NCBI RefSeq assembly: GCF_040436345.1
Contig: NC_133221.1
Coordinates: forward strand, 3,085,118-3,149,117
DNA from: Pagrus major
Taxonomy: Eukaryota > Chordata > Actinopteri > Spariformes > Sparidae
Direction: 5' to 3'
DNA length: 64,000 bases
Shown here: positions 1-30,600 of the stretch, one piece after another
Layout: each line of letters opens with the position of its first letter
Numbering within the stretch: the first letter of the stretch is position 1
Notes under the pieces: generated by a model
Databases searched by the model: none
What the model was told of the DNA's origin: nothing
The model's input: only the letters and a program-made list of their open reading frames with translations
Translations under genes and position numbers: made by a program

Positions 1-2135
1 ATTCTGATACGACTGTTAGTGTCATGGAAATGGACATTATTTTGAATGTAGCAAGACAAGAGGTAAACAAGGAGGACGTTTTGAGTTTGAACTAATGAGA
101 AAACAGGAAAAATTAGGAATAGTGGCCCGTCTCCCAAATAAAGACCTGGTTCTGTCTGCCACTATACTAAGGCCAGTATCACACAGATCATTATCCTTTA
201 TATTTTGGTAATGTTTGAGACTAATTTATGTGCAGTTCTTCTACCGTGCGTTAGGGTTCGGTGTTGTTACAGAGTACATGTTTTACCAACACAACCTGCA
301 CTGAAAACTGTACGCAAGAGCAAAACAAGAACCTTCAGAACAAGAACCAAACAATAGCAATGAAATGAAGACATGCAACATGCGGGGACAAACACTGCAA
401 ACACACAAACGGCCAAACCAGGTCAAAACTGCTGAAATATGATGTTAATGGGATATAATGTTAGAGAGGCCAAGTACACATACATTTATCAACACACTCA
501 CACACCCTTGCATCACTTCCTCACACACACATTCATCGTAGCATGAAGAGCAAATATCAAATGTGGGTGGATAAACGGAAACATTAATGTATTAACAGAC
601 GGTTGTGTGAGTCAACAGGACGCCGACAGAGATGAGAGAAGTTAGATGTGAAGATGCATCTTCGGCGACACGTTTTCTCTTTCTCACCCCTAAATCACAC
701 TTGATGAACTGTTGTAGTTTCACTCATGAGTGATGTTTTCTCATGTTTGGAAGTGTAAGTCTGACCTGAGCAAGTCTTTTACAGTTTGAGGCTGAATGAA
801 CCGACTACAGTGTGATTCAGCGTGGAAAGAACAAGTACAATACAGTATACGGACGGTCCAACAACTTCATTACTGAAGGATGTTTTACTTTAATATTCAA
901 GTAGCTCAAATTTAAACTTCACTAAGGTCTTTGATGCCAACAGATGAACATCTCTAAAGAAAACTACTCATTCTTCCCTCGTGTTGAACCAAACCGCTGA
1001 GTTAGTATAATGACCTATACTGCTGTTAGATGAACTAGACACTAGGGTGTGTTAGGCAGTTTTTCACATGATCTCCACAGCACTACAAGTGAAGTTTAGA
1101 TGAGAGAAAGAGCATAAAAAGCTGATCACTGGTCAGATTGATGCATCAAATTCAGGGCTACAAGGAACAGAAGAGCAGTGGACAGTGTCACAGTAACCAA
1201 ATACTCAGCCGACTTCAAAGTGATTAGTATTTTTATGAAGTATCCTGTTTAAGAGCTTGAGTCTCCTTCAGCAGCTTGTAAACAGAATACCTGGACACAG
1301 CTGCATTTACTGCTCTGCTGTTTTCCATCTCATCACCGGTAATGGTGCCATAAAACACATCCTCTATATTACCGGCGTGGTGTCGGCCGATGTATCTTTA
1401 TTTATCGTTTATCATCAGATCTTTTATTGCACCGAGTAGCTAGAGATGCATCTGTGCTCGTGGCAGACCGTGGTCAGACATCTGGAATCACAATCACCAG
1501 ATGTGCCGTACTTCAGCCAGATCTTGTTGAACTTTCACTTGCCCATAATAGATTAAAGTACTGCTGACGAAGATTTTACTTATCTTTTACTTCTAGAAGT
1601 AGCTCTTTTCTTCGGGAGAGACATCGAAACAAACTCGCTGGGTTATTTTCTCGTGTTGGTTTCGTGTTGTAGTTTTATTACAGCGTGATCAATACAATGT
1701 TTTTCCAAGTGAGACTTAAGTTGATGCATCTTTATGAAAGTAACGCCAACATCATAAATCTAAACAATTTTGAAGTCCTGTCGAAATCAGTTCAATTCAT
1801 TTTATTGGATTGTGGATGTTGTGTGCCTTTTTAAAGGACCGGTTTAATCCAGGTCCACAAACCCAAACATCATCTAGATATTAACTCTGTTGGCTGTTCG
1901 ATGTGCCATCAGATTTTGCTACTGGACCCAAAAGCTCTGAATTCAGTTTGCTTACGTGGACTATATTTTATTTTGCTCTGGATGAAAAGTTATAAACTCT
2001 TAGCTTCCCAGAATAAACACAGATCTGTTGTGTATTTTGGTTTTGTGATCTTTCCGTTTCAACACTGTCCACTCTGCTCATTTGTTCTTGTAGCCTAGCC
2101 AAAGAGTCGGCCATTTTGGCTCCGCTCCATCATAC
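1..2135 (-). other. tpd52l2: tpd52l2 intron continuing off the left edge
   Basis: This stretch follows the donor of the last visible tpd52l2 exon (GAG|GTATGA, read on the minus strand at 2136/2135). I looked on the minus strand for the conserved D52 C-terminal exons (SIRHSISMPAMR-like and TFKSFEE-like) and did not find them, so the remaining coding exons probably lie left of the window. The sequence is AT-rich and unremarkable. I see no other gene in it. Confidence 0.6.
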
Positions 2136-22003
<19,868 letters not shown>

Positions 22004-22628
22004 GGCGTCGATCCGACAGAGCGCGAGCTCCTGTTGTTTCCGTTACGAGTTGACGTGTTGCGGACAGCAGACTGCGGAGTTTTCAGCTCGGGGTGTAGAA
22101 AGAAACCTTCCTGGTCTTTGTAAAGCGACTGCTCCCACTCAGAGAAAGTCGTCGACAGGAACAGACCCGAACACCCAAAACAGCCCGACAGCCAGCTCAG
22201 CTTCAACTGCTGCGCTGCGTGAAGCGACCGGGCAGGACGGAGCTGCATCCGGCTGGGGAGATTTCAAAATAAAAGGTTGTATGATACCTAAACCCCACGA
22301 TGATGATGATGATGGTTTGCTTTATTTAATATCATGATATGACATAACTGTTATGTTTTCCTGGTTTTAAAGGCTGCTTATAGTAAAGCGATGTGATTTT
22401 CTGAACTTATCAGACTGTTTGAATACTTGTGTTTACCCATTTTGTCATTATTTCCACATTACTGATGATTATTTATCAGAAATCTCTTTGTGTTAGTATT
22501 TTGTGAAAGTGTTTATTGTTGCAACACTGATATCAAAGTGGGGCCTTTTTGTTGTCAGCAATGTTTGATTTTGTCGCCCCATCCTAACATTGATGAAGTG
22601 CTTTTGAGGAGATTTCAAAATATCAAGG

Positions 22629-22668
22629 TATTTATTGTGTATCGCGATATGTCCTTAAAAACACCCTG
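22629..22668. repeat. Left copy of a 40-bp target-site duplication
   Basis: Forty nt starting TATTTATTGTGTATCGCGAT recur at 23068-23107 with two substitutions, exactly bracketing the LINE insertion. Confidence 0.85.
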
Positions 22669-23067
22669 GTCCTTCCTTCCTGCTGCTGTCAGACTGTACA
22701 ACCAGCACTGCTCCCAGTAGACCTCACATGTGCACTGTGCAATACTAAACTCTACACATATCCACACCCTTTCTGGTTGCACTAATTGGACAATTTTTAA
22801 TACCGATATTTATTATTTATTGTTTGTTAATAAAAATACCAAACTGCTTATACTGTTCATATTATAAATACGATGTCATATTGTAAATACCAAGTTCATA
22901 TTGTAAATACTATGTATATACGAGTTAACTCTATTTCTTATCTCTTATTATATTGTTTATTTTTTACTTTTTATTATTGTTTAGGTGTGATACTGTCCTT
23001 TGGCTGCTGTGACTAAGGAATTTCCCCATTTGCGGGACAAATAAAGGATTTCTGATTCTGATTCTGA
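22669..23067 (+). mobile_element. 5'-truncated non-LTR retrotransposon (LINE) 3' end
   Basis: The insertion begins inside the ORF2 C-terminus (WSFLPAAVRLYNQHCSQ then stop). It continues through an AT-rich 3' UTR with tandem CATATTGTAAATAC words. It ends GGAATTTCCCCATTTGCGGG, ACAAATAAAGGATT and a short (TCTGAT)n tail, typical of fish LINE 3' ends. Flanking 40-bp direct repeats show target-primed insertion. Only about 400 bp remain, so it is inactive. The clade is not resolved. Confidence 0.8.
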
Positions 23068-23107
23068 TATTTATTGTGTATCGCGATATGTTCTTAAAAA
23101 CCCCCTG
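23068..23107. repeat. Right copy of the 40-bp target-site duplication
   Basis: Matches 22629-22668 at 38 of 40 positions. The differences are C/T and A/C near the end. Together the two copies define the LINE insertion boundaries. Confidence 0.85.
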
Positions 23108-23839
23108 ATATTATTTTAACTGTGTAGCTTTGGGCAAGAAATTAAGATTGACTGATTGTTTTTATGCTTAAGCAAACAAAATAAACAAACTGTCTTCGTT
23201 TTCATGAATAAACTGAATAAACAACCCGACCTTAAAGGGCAACACAGTTTCATACTGTTCCACTTTGTTTATATTTGGCGGACCCTGCCACCTTTGTAGC
23301 TTTGTTTCTTTCTAGCAGTGTTCTGGAGACCTTATTCTCCTCTGAGAGCAATATTTCTCGGTTTGTATTATTACCTCATTAATTTTGTAAATTTTAAAAT
23401 GCTTATAGCGTTTGCTGCCTTGTGTATATATAAGTGTTGGGATCAATATTATTCTTATTAGTGGAGGCGAGATGCTTCTTTAAATACTGAACATACATAT
23501 GAACATATTTGGTATGTCTCAAATATACTTCTCTTACCATCCATTACTGTTTGTATTTGTTATCTTCAATCTATTTATTCTCCTTTATTCTTTTTACTGC
23601 TCGTAATCTTTTAATCTGTTCTCAATTTCTTTGATGTGATGTTGTCTTCTTATCGTCCTTTATTGATTTTATTTCTATTTTGCATACATTATTTTCCCTC
23701 TCTTGTCTGTGTTATCGCTTTTCGCATTTACTTTTTGTAATTTTACATTTTTCTGTTTGGCCTTCTTGTTTTAACTTTACCTTCCTTGTGTTCAGCTCCA
23801 CTGTTGAGTGTTTATTCTGTAATATTTTTCTTCCTGAGT

Positions 23840-23930
23840 TTCCTTCTTTTACTTGATTGTCGAAGCACTTTGTAAACTCTGTTTTTAAAGCTGCTCAATA
23901 AATAAAGTTTATTATTAAAATCACTATATA
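23840..23930 (+). mobile_element. LINE-type 3' tail (AAGCACTTTGTAAACTC...)
   Basis: Reads GAAGCACTTTGTAAACTCTG, then AAAGCTGCTCAATAAATAAAGTTTATTATTAAA. I recognise this as a frequent 3' terminus of fish non-LTR elements. T-rich sequence upstream to about 23580 is probably the same element and resembles 38390-38540. Confidence 0.5.
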
Positions 23931-24244
23931 TTGAACTTTAATCCCGCCTTTGCCATACAATTATATATTTCAACACTCAACTTTGAAGTGTGTAAACTGT
24001 ACTTTGTTCTCATGCTTTTATTTTAAAGGCGTGTCCTCCAAACAGGAAGTGATGTTGCTCTCTGCTAACAGTGACGGATTTCAGTGAATTCCTCTTCCGG
24101 CGTGGTCAAACTACGTCACAGAGACAGCTGCTGTCGAAATGTGTTATTGGTTCAAGACTTTTCTCTGTGGGGGGGATGTGGTTTGGTTTCTGAGCTGCTG
24201 GTTATAATATTTTAAATTTTAAATCCAACATGTGCATGAGAGAG

Positions 24245-24246
<2 letters not shown>

Positions 24247-24290
<44 letters not shown>

Positions 24291-24298
24291 CAGTTGAG
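24247..24298 (+). repeat. (AC)26 microsatellite
   Basis: Perfect AC repeat. On the minus strand it is (GT)n located just downstream of the AATAAA at 24314-24309, so it may also act as the GU-rich element of a poly(A) site. Confidence 0.97.
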
Positions 24299-24308
24299 TG
24301 AAATCAGA

Positions 24309-24314
24309 TTTATT
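24309..24314 (-). terminator. trim101: Candidate poly(A) signal AATAAA of the TRIM gene
   Basis: AATAAA on the minus strand is followed after about 11 nt by a long GT repeat, the classical AAUAAA plus GU-rich arrangement. It is the last strong signal before the tpd52l2 promoter region. Confidence 0.5.
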
Positions 24315-24819
24315 GAATCTACACGTGTAACAAACAAACACCAGCGTCTCATCTGTCCTCTGTCATCATCCACAAACACCAAACAGACACACAAAGTGCT
24401 CGAACACACTCACAAATACACATAAAAAGTTTCTGACTTTCAAACAAAATCACAAAACCTTTTTTTAACTGAACCAAACCAAAAAAAAATCACATGTGAC
24501 GTCCAGAATCATCAGTTCAGAATGTCTCTGGCTGTCGGGGTCTGACAGCAGAATTTGAAAAGAGTCTAACAAGAAAAAACACAATTAATTCTTCTAGTTA
24601 AAGGTTCTGGAGAACCATAGTTGATCCTTTAGTCTCTTTCCCAGGTCGTCGGTACTCGGTCCGAAAGTCTAACCCACATGTAGACGCGGATACATTCATG
24701 TTTATAAGACAGATCGTCCTTCTCAACTTCATCGTTTATTTCACCCGTCAGTGTTTTTGCTCCACTACTGTTTTCCACGTTTCTAATATCGATCTACAAG
24801 TCGCTCTATCACCTGACTG

Positions 24820-24918
24820 TTAAAGGAACAGTTCACCCAAAAATGTAAATCCAGTCACTATCTTCTCACCTTCATGCTGATGGAAAGTCAGGTGAAGTTT
24901 CACAGTCCACAAAACTAG
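24820..24918 (+). mobile_element. MITE end (TTAAAGGAACAGTTCACCC)
   Basis: Starts TTAAAGGAACAGTTCACCC and continues AAAAATGTAAATCCAGTCAC, TCTTCTCACCTTCATGCTGA, GTGAAGTTTCACAGTCCAC. I recognise this as the end of a common fish DNA transposon with TTAA-type ends. Opposite ends occur at about 46430-46572 and 51400-51483. Confidence 0.6.
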
Positions 24919-25599
24919 TAGTGGGCCTAGTAGTACTTCTAGTTTTACTATGACTAGTAAAACTTGTACTTACACATCTTATACTACTGCTAATACTGCA
25001 ATAATACTAGTGCTCCTTCTCTTGTAAAATCAGGTAGTACTTCCTCTGATAACACTTAAAACCAAAGACCTTTGGTGTGGAGGGCGGCAGCTTCTACTTA
25101 AAAACAAATTAAAAACAAAACTTCTCAGTGAGTTTTCAAAAATAAAAGACCAACAAAATCAGTGTCCTGTTTTGTCCACACGACACAAAAAAGTGCAAAT
25201 GTGTTTTAAAGTGGATAAATATTCAGAACAAAACTGAGATGGTTGATAAAACAGCTGTAACTCTGGAGCACGTCTTCAGTCTCAGGCAGTGCTCAACTGA
25301 CGAGTCTGACTCTGGAGTGAAGTGCGTCCTTCATCTCCGAACTCTTCTCCCTGTCCTCTACTTCTTCTTGTGGAGGGGTTTCAGCCAGGAGAAGCAGAAA
25401 CTGGGTCGACGAGGAGCCTCGCTGAGGGCGAAAAGAGGAGGAAGAGGAGGCAGGACTGGTCTGAGCAGGACTCCTGGTCTCAGTCTCCGTCTGGAGCAAA
25501 GACGGACAGCAGATGGTTTCATACAAACACATACAAAACAAATGTTACATTTTTTTTGCAGGGGAAGCTGCATGTTATCTGATAAATTACCTCCAGTGA

Positions 25600-25825
25600 T
25601 GTCACTCAGTGGCTAAGTTGCATTGTGGGTAATGTAGGCACCAGTTCTCAAAAGTGGTCCACTAATCTAGCATTGCACTCGTACATTTTTGTCATCATTA
25701 CAAACAGTTTTTAAATCGATACGGCAGAACCAGAGACATCACCTTCACTATTCCCCACGTTCTTCTTCCTTTTAAAAAAACTGCTGCCTACATTACCCAC
25801 AATGCAACGTAGCTACTGAGTGACA
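25600..25825. repeat. Inverted-repeat element, 41-nt arms (MITE-like)
   Basis: 25600-25640 (containing GCATTGTGGGTAATGTAGGC) is the reverse complement of 25785-25825 with two mismatches, separated by 144 nt. The word is frequent in fish repeats. It lies in the probable TRIM 3' UTR and could pair in RNA. Confidence 0.8.
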
Positions 25826-26161
25826 GGGTGCCAAACTAGACCAGCCGCTGGTTTAATCTTTAATCTTTTTTGAACATGCAAACACAACTTTTCATGAAGC
25901 AAAGTGTTGTGATGAGTGATGTCAGTGATGCTGAAGCATAAAAACAGCAAGAATAAGATTAATACAATAATAAGTTGTTACAGATTAAAGTCAGATGGTT
26001 AATTTGTCCTTACAAGTTTGAATTGATTAGTTTTTATTTATTAAAAAAGTTACTTTCTTGCTGTAATTACACAATTCAACCACTCCGTGTCAGCAGAGGC
26101 AAGAATAAATGATTCTGTCAGAGCTGAAGGTGCAGAAGAAGGTTTAATGTTTCTGTCTTTT

Positions 26162-26657
26162 AGAAGTAGTAGTAGTAACTAGTAGAAGTAGTAGTAGCAG
26201 TAGTAGTAGTAGTAGTAGCAGTAGTAGTAGCAGTAGCAGTAGCAGTAGTAGAAGTAGCAGTAGTAGTAGTAGTAGTAGAAGTAGTAGAAGTAGTAGAAGT
26301 AGCAGTAGTAGTAGTAGTAGTAGAAGTAGTAGAAGTAGCAGTAGTAGCAGTAGTAGTAGTAGTAGTAGCAGCAGCAGCAGCAGTAGTAGTAGTAGAAGTA
26401 GTAGTAGAAGTAGTAGAAGTAGTAGTAGAAGTAGTAGTAGTAGCAGTAGTAGTAGTAGAAGTAGTAGCAGTAATAGTAGTAGAAGTAGTAGAAGGTAGTA
26501 GTAGAAGTAGTAGTAGTAGCAGTAGTAGTAGAAGTAGTAGTAGTAGCAGTAGTAGTAGTAGAAGTAGAAGTAGTAGTAGAAGTAGTAGAAGTAGTAGTAG
26601 AAGTAGTAGTAGTAGTAGAAGTAGTAGAAGAGTAGTAGTAGAAGTAGTAGTAGGAGC

Positions 26658-26695
<38 letters not shown>

Positions 26696-26742
26696 GGGCA
26701 GCAAGTAGTAGTAGTAGTAGTAGTAGGGGCAGTAGTAGTGGC

Positions 26743-26783
<41 letters not shown>

Positions 26784-27186
26784 GGGCAGTAGTAGCAGTA
26801 GCAGTAGTAGTAGCAGTAGTAGTAGTAGTAGTAGAAGTAGTAGTAGAAGTAGTAGTAGTAGCAGTAGTAGTAGTAGAAGTAGTAGCAGTAATAGTAGTAG
26901 AAGTAGTAGAAGTAGTAGTAGAAGTAGTAGTAGTAGCAGTAGTAGTAGAAGTAGTAGTAGTAGTAGTAGAAGTAGTAGAAGTAGTAGTAGTAGCAGTAGT
27001 AGTAGTAGTAGTAGAAGTAGTAGTAGAAGTAGTAGTAGTAGTAGAAGTAGTAGAAGTAGTAGTAGAAGTAGTAGTAGGAGCAGTAGTAGTAGTAGTAGTA
27101 GGGGCAGCAGTAGTAGTAGTAGTAGTAGTAGTAGGGGCAGTAGTAGTGGCAGTAGTAGTAGTAGTAGTAGGGGCAGTAGTAGTGGC

Positions 27187-27227
<41 letters not shown>

Positions 27228-27364
27228 GGGCAGTAGTAGCAGTAGCAGTAGTAGTAGCAGTAGTAGTAGTAGTAGTAGTAGTAGTAGGGGCAGTAGTAGC
27301 AGTAGCAGTAGTAGTAGCAGTAGTAGTAGCAGTAGTAGTAGTAGTAGGGGCAGTAGTAGTAGTA
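26162..27364 (+). repeat. 1.2-kb AGT-based trinucleotide array with higher-order units
   Basis: Almost entirely AGT units with interspersed AGA, AGC and GGGGC variants. GGGGC variants at 27227, 27287 and 27347 are exactly 60 bp apart, with a related one at 26783. A rare CAGTAATAGTAG variant occurs at 26471 and again 418 bp later at 26889 with similar flanks. Poly-Val/Ala, poly-Tyr and poly-Leu frames here are artefacts. It lies in the probable 3' UTR of the TRIM gene, where the RNA would read (ACU)n/(CUA)n. Confidence 0.97.
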
Positions 27365-27598
27365 AAACATAGTAAGTAGTAAAAACATGAAATCTAAAAA
27401 CAAAACAAAAATCTGATTAAAAATAACACTGTATATATTTCTTGATTTCCAAAATAAAAGCGTTCAGCAGCACTTCCTGGTGGAGGCAGCAGGTGTGTGG
27501 CAGCAGGTGTGTGTGTACCTGAGCGGTGCAGCAGTGAGGGCAGGTGTGTGTGTACCTGAGCGGTGCAGCAGTGAGGGCAGGTGCGTCTCCCGCTGCTG

Positions 27599-27685
27599 TT
27601 ATGTGCAAATGAAGCAGCCGATGTAAGCCCACACCCTCTGCAGGATGACCAGGAAGGCCAACAGGTAGAAGAGCAGAGTGACAGC
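27599..27685 (-). CDS. trim101: TRIM gene exon 12: transmembrane tail and stop
   Basis: The exon follows acceptor CTTCCTCCAG in phase 0. It encodes [20 protein letters not shown] and an eight-residue end with two Cys, then TAA. Twelve to sixteen consecutive hydrophobic residues with only a dozen residues after them fit a tail-anchored membrane protein. Confidence 0.8.
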   Translation of the reverse strand, partial: AVTLLFYLLAFLVILQRVWAYIGCFICT

Positions 27686-30600
27686 CTGGAGGAAGACGGG
27701 TGGAGGAAGGGAGTGATACATACGTACATACACAGACACGGAGGGAGGAGAGGAAGGAGTGACGAGGAAAAAGGAGGAGAAAGTGGTCAAAGTGAGGAGA
27801 TGAGAAGCTCTGTGGTGAGAGACGGAGAGATGATGCTGCAGCAGAAAGACCGAACAGTATTTTACAACAACAACAGCACAGAAACATGAGTGGTGGTGAA
27901 GCAGCTTCAGCCAGAAATGTCTGGAAACATGAACAACAACAAGCCAAAAGAAGGAGACAATGTGGAGGTGAAGCCACGTCAGCAGGTGGGTGAAGAGCGC
28001 AGGAGCTGGGATGATGATGATGATGACGATGGTGATGATGATGACGAAGGTAAAACCAGACGACACTGACCTGCAGAGAGTCAGAGGAGCTTATTTTCTC
28101 TTCAGTTTCAGCCGTTTTGTCGCTGCTCTCTCCGTCCTCCTCTTTCTCTTCTGCCAAACCTGAAGCCTCAAACTCTGAGTCTCCATCTCTTAAACTCTCC
28201 ACATCATCATCATCATCTTCGGCCTCCACGATGACACTTTTAGCTTCAGAGCGATCCTCCCTCGTAGATTCAGCCTCCTTCTCTAATCCTGCTTCCCGCC
28301 TTTCATTCGGCGTCTCAACTTCAAACTCTCCCAACTCTCTTTCTTTCAGCTCTGACACACATTTCAGATTTAAATCACCTTCATCATGTTGCTCTGTCTC
28401 TTCTGCGCCCTCTAATCTTCCACCGCTGAGCTTTAAGTTGTCCTCGTCCGTCTCTGATCTTCCTCCCTCGAGCCCAGAACGAGTCTCCTCAGGTGGTTTG
28501 GATGATGGACGATCATTGTTAGCAGCAAAACCGTCTCCAACATGGAAACTTCTATCTGCAGCCCCTGGTACGCACACCCAGCCCTGCATGTCCTCCTCCT
28601 CCTCACCATCTTCTCCTGCTGCCTCCTGCTGAGTCAGTCTCAGTTGGGGGACAGGTGTTACAGCAGGTGCCTTCAGGGGTTGAGGCTGGGATTGGCTGCA
28701 TGGAGACTGGAGTCCACCTCGAGCTTCAGTCTGGATCCTGGCCTCTACCAGGTGATCTTCTGCTGGTCGTGATGAACAAATCGTCTGCTCTGCATCCTGA
28801 ACCTTCAGCTGGACGTCTGCAGGAACGGGGCTGCACCAGCTGTTTGGTTTGTACCAGCTGGGATAAAACGTAGTATCGTTTCCCTCGTTCATCTTCACTT
28901 CTTCTTCTTCTTCTTCTTCATCCTGAGCATCTTGTTTGTCCTCTGACTCGCTCTGTGTCGTCCAGTCACCTGCTTCACTTCCTGCCTCTGCACCTTCACA
29001 CTGATATGTGAAGAAAGACAGTTGAGAAGCCAAATGGAAGATTCAGCCTGTTACCAAAAAACCTGAGCATTTTCCAAAAGGATACAAAAATGCTTTACGA
29101 TTGATTTTCATCCTTCTGAGGAGCTTTTAGTTTGGGTTCATTTCAATCAGCTGACAGAGACGTGAAAACATCTGACAACACCGTCTCATCATCATTTGTA
29201 TCGTTGTAAAGATAGACAGTATAACACCCGGTCTGTTAATGTACAAACGCAAATACTAGAGTTCACATTTGCTAATGATGCTACAAGTCCACATATAAGT
29301 CTGCGTCATCAAAGCTTTGTTTTATGAAATACCCGCGTACAGGAGGACAGGGCCTAAGAAAGCAAATAAACCAGCATTTATCAAAACTAGTGTTAAAGGT
29401 GCCATCTGTGAGAAAAGCTGATTTTTGAGTCTTATTCCCAACTCTATTATTATCTACTATTTGACGAGTTGGGAATGAGACTCAAAAATCAACTTTTCTT
29501 ACAAATAGCAGCTTTAAATGTGCAACACTTACAACAAAAGATGATTTAAAACATCTTTAAGTTGTGAGCAGACACTGTTTTAAAATGCCGAGGACACGAG
29601 GAGGCAACATTAAAGAAAGATTGATTAATATATATGAACTGAGGCCAGAAGCTGTGTGGACGGCAGGAAATCAATCTTAAAACGATGTTTTTGTGAAATG
29701 AATAATTTTATCCACATTTTGGAAAATGGTGCAATAATTTATCTTATTGTAGTTAATGGGTTCAGAGAAAGAGAAGAAACTGAAGGACAGAAATCTGTAA
29801 AGAAAAATGTGCTGAAAGAAAATTAGTTTTTGTTAATTTTCACACATTTAACAGTTTTATTTATCAACTGAAGGAGGAGAAAACTAGCTGCGTAGTGACT
29901 CTTTAACTTTCTCTGTCGACTGTTAGCAGGTCTAATATTTCTATCTGTGACTTACTGAACATTTCTTCTGACGGTTGCTGGGATTTTATATCTTCAACCT
30001 GATTTAGACTTAAGGAAAAAGCAGATGTAGAGTAAAAACAGATGTTTCCTCTCCAGCAGCTGTGGTTCTGTACCTGTTGTGTGCTCATTCCATCCTGATG
30101 TTCACAGATGTTTCCCTCTTTAACAGGCTCAGGAGCTGCACATCTGTCCTCCTCCGCTTTCTCCTCCTCCTCCTCCTCCTTGTTCTTCATCTGACCAGAT
30201 CCTCCATCGTTCATCTGCGAGTCGTCAGTCTCTGGCTGCAGATCTGCTCCTGCGGGCTGCACAGAGTCCATCACCAGGCCTGGAGCTGGTGGAGCTGGTG
30301 GAGCTGGTGGAGCTGGTGGAGCCGGGGCTGACGTCGGTGCAGCTGGTGGGGATATCAGCGCTGGGACTGGCTCTTTAACTGGTTCGAGAGCAGATTCCAG
30401 GTTCTGGGTGGTGTCCGGGTGGTGTTTTGGTTCTGTGTTCTGGACAGAGGGCTCTTTGGGTTCCTCTGGTTCTTGTTCCACCTCTGGTTCTTCAGGAACA
30501 TCTTCCACAACTGCAGAGGGACAACAAATCCTGTTGAGATTGAACTGCAGCGAAGTTTATGTGACATTTAAAAGTTACTTTCTGATATTTTGAATCTTTT

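Larger units (their letters stand above)
22261..24299. other. Intergenic region between tpd52l2 and the TRIM gene
   Basis: Contains the LINE insertion with its flanking duplication (22629-23107), a second LINE-type tail near 23840-23930 and the (AC)26 microsatellite at its right end. No host gene is seen. Confidence 0.65.
24295..27598 (-). other. trim101: Probable 3' UTR of the TRIM gene
   Basis: About 3.3 kb from the TRIM stop codon at 27599 to the AATAAA at 24309-24314, with no competing gene. It contains a MITE end (24820-24918), a 41-nt inverted repeat (25600-25825) and the AGT microsatellite (26162-27364). The length is inferred from the poly(A) signal alone. Earlier polyadenylation, for example near the TTTATT words at about 26030, is possible. 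Confidence 0.45.

Noticed and set aside
26144-27403. Very long poly-Tyr/Leu and poly-Val open frames
   Set aside because: Direct translation of the AGT microsatellite; no non-repetitive sequence, no splice or start context.
27417-29033. 538-residue minus frame as a single protein
   Set aside because: Splice sites at 29000 and 28071 define the real exon. The remainder reads through the intron, past exon 12 in another frame.
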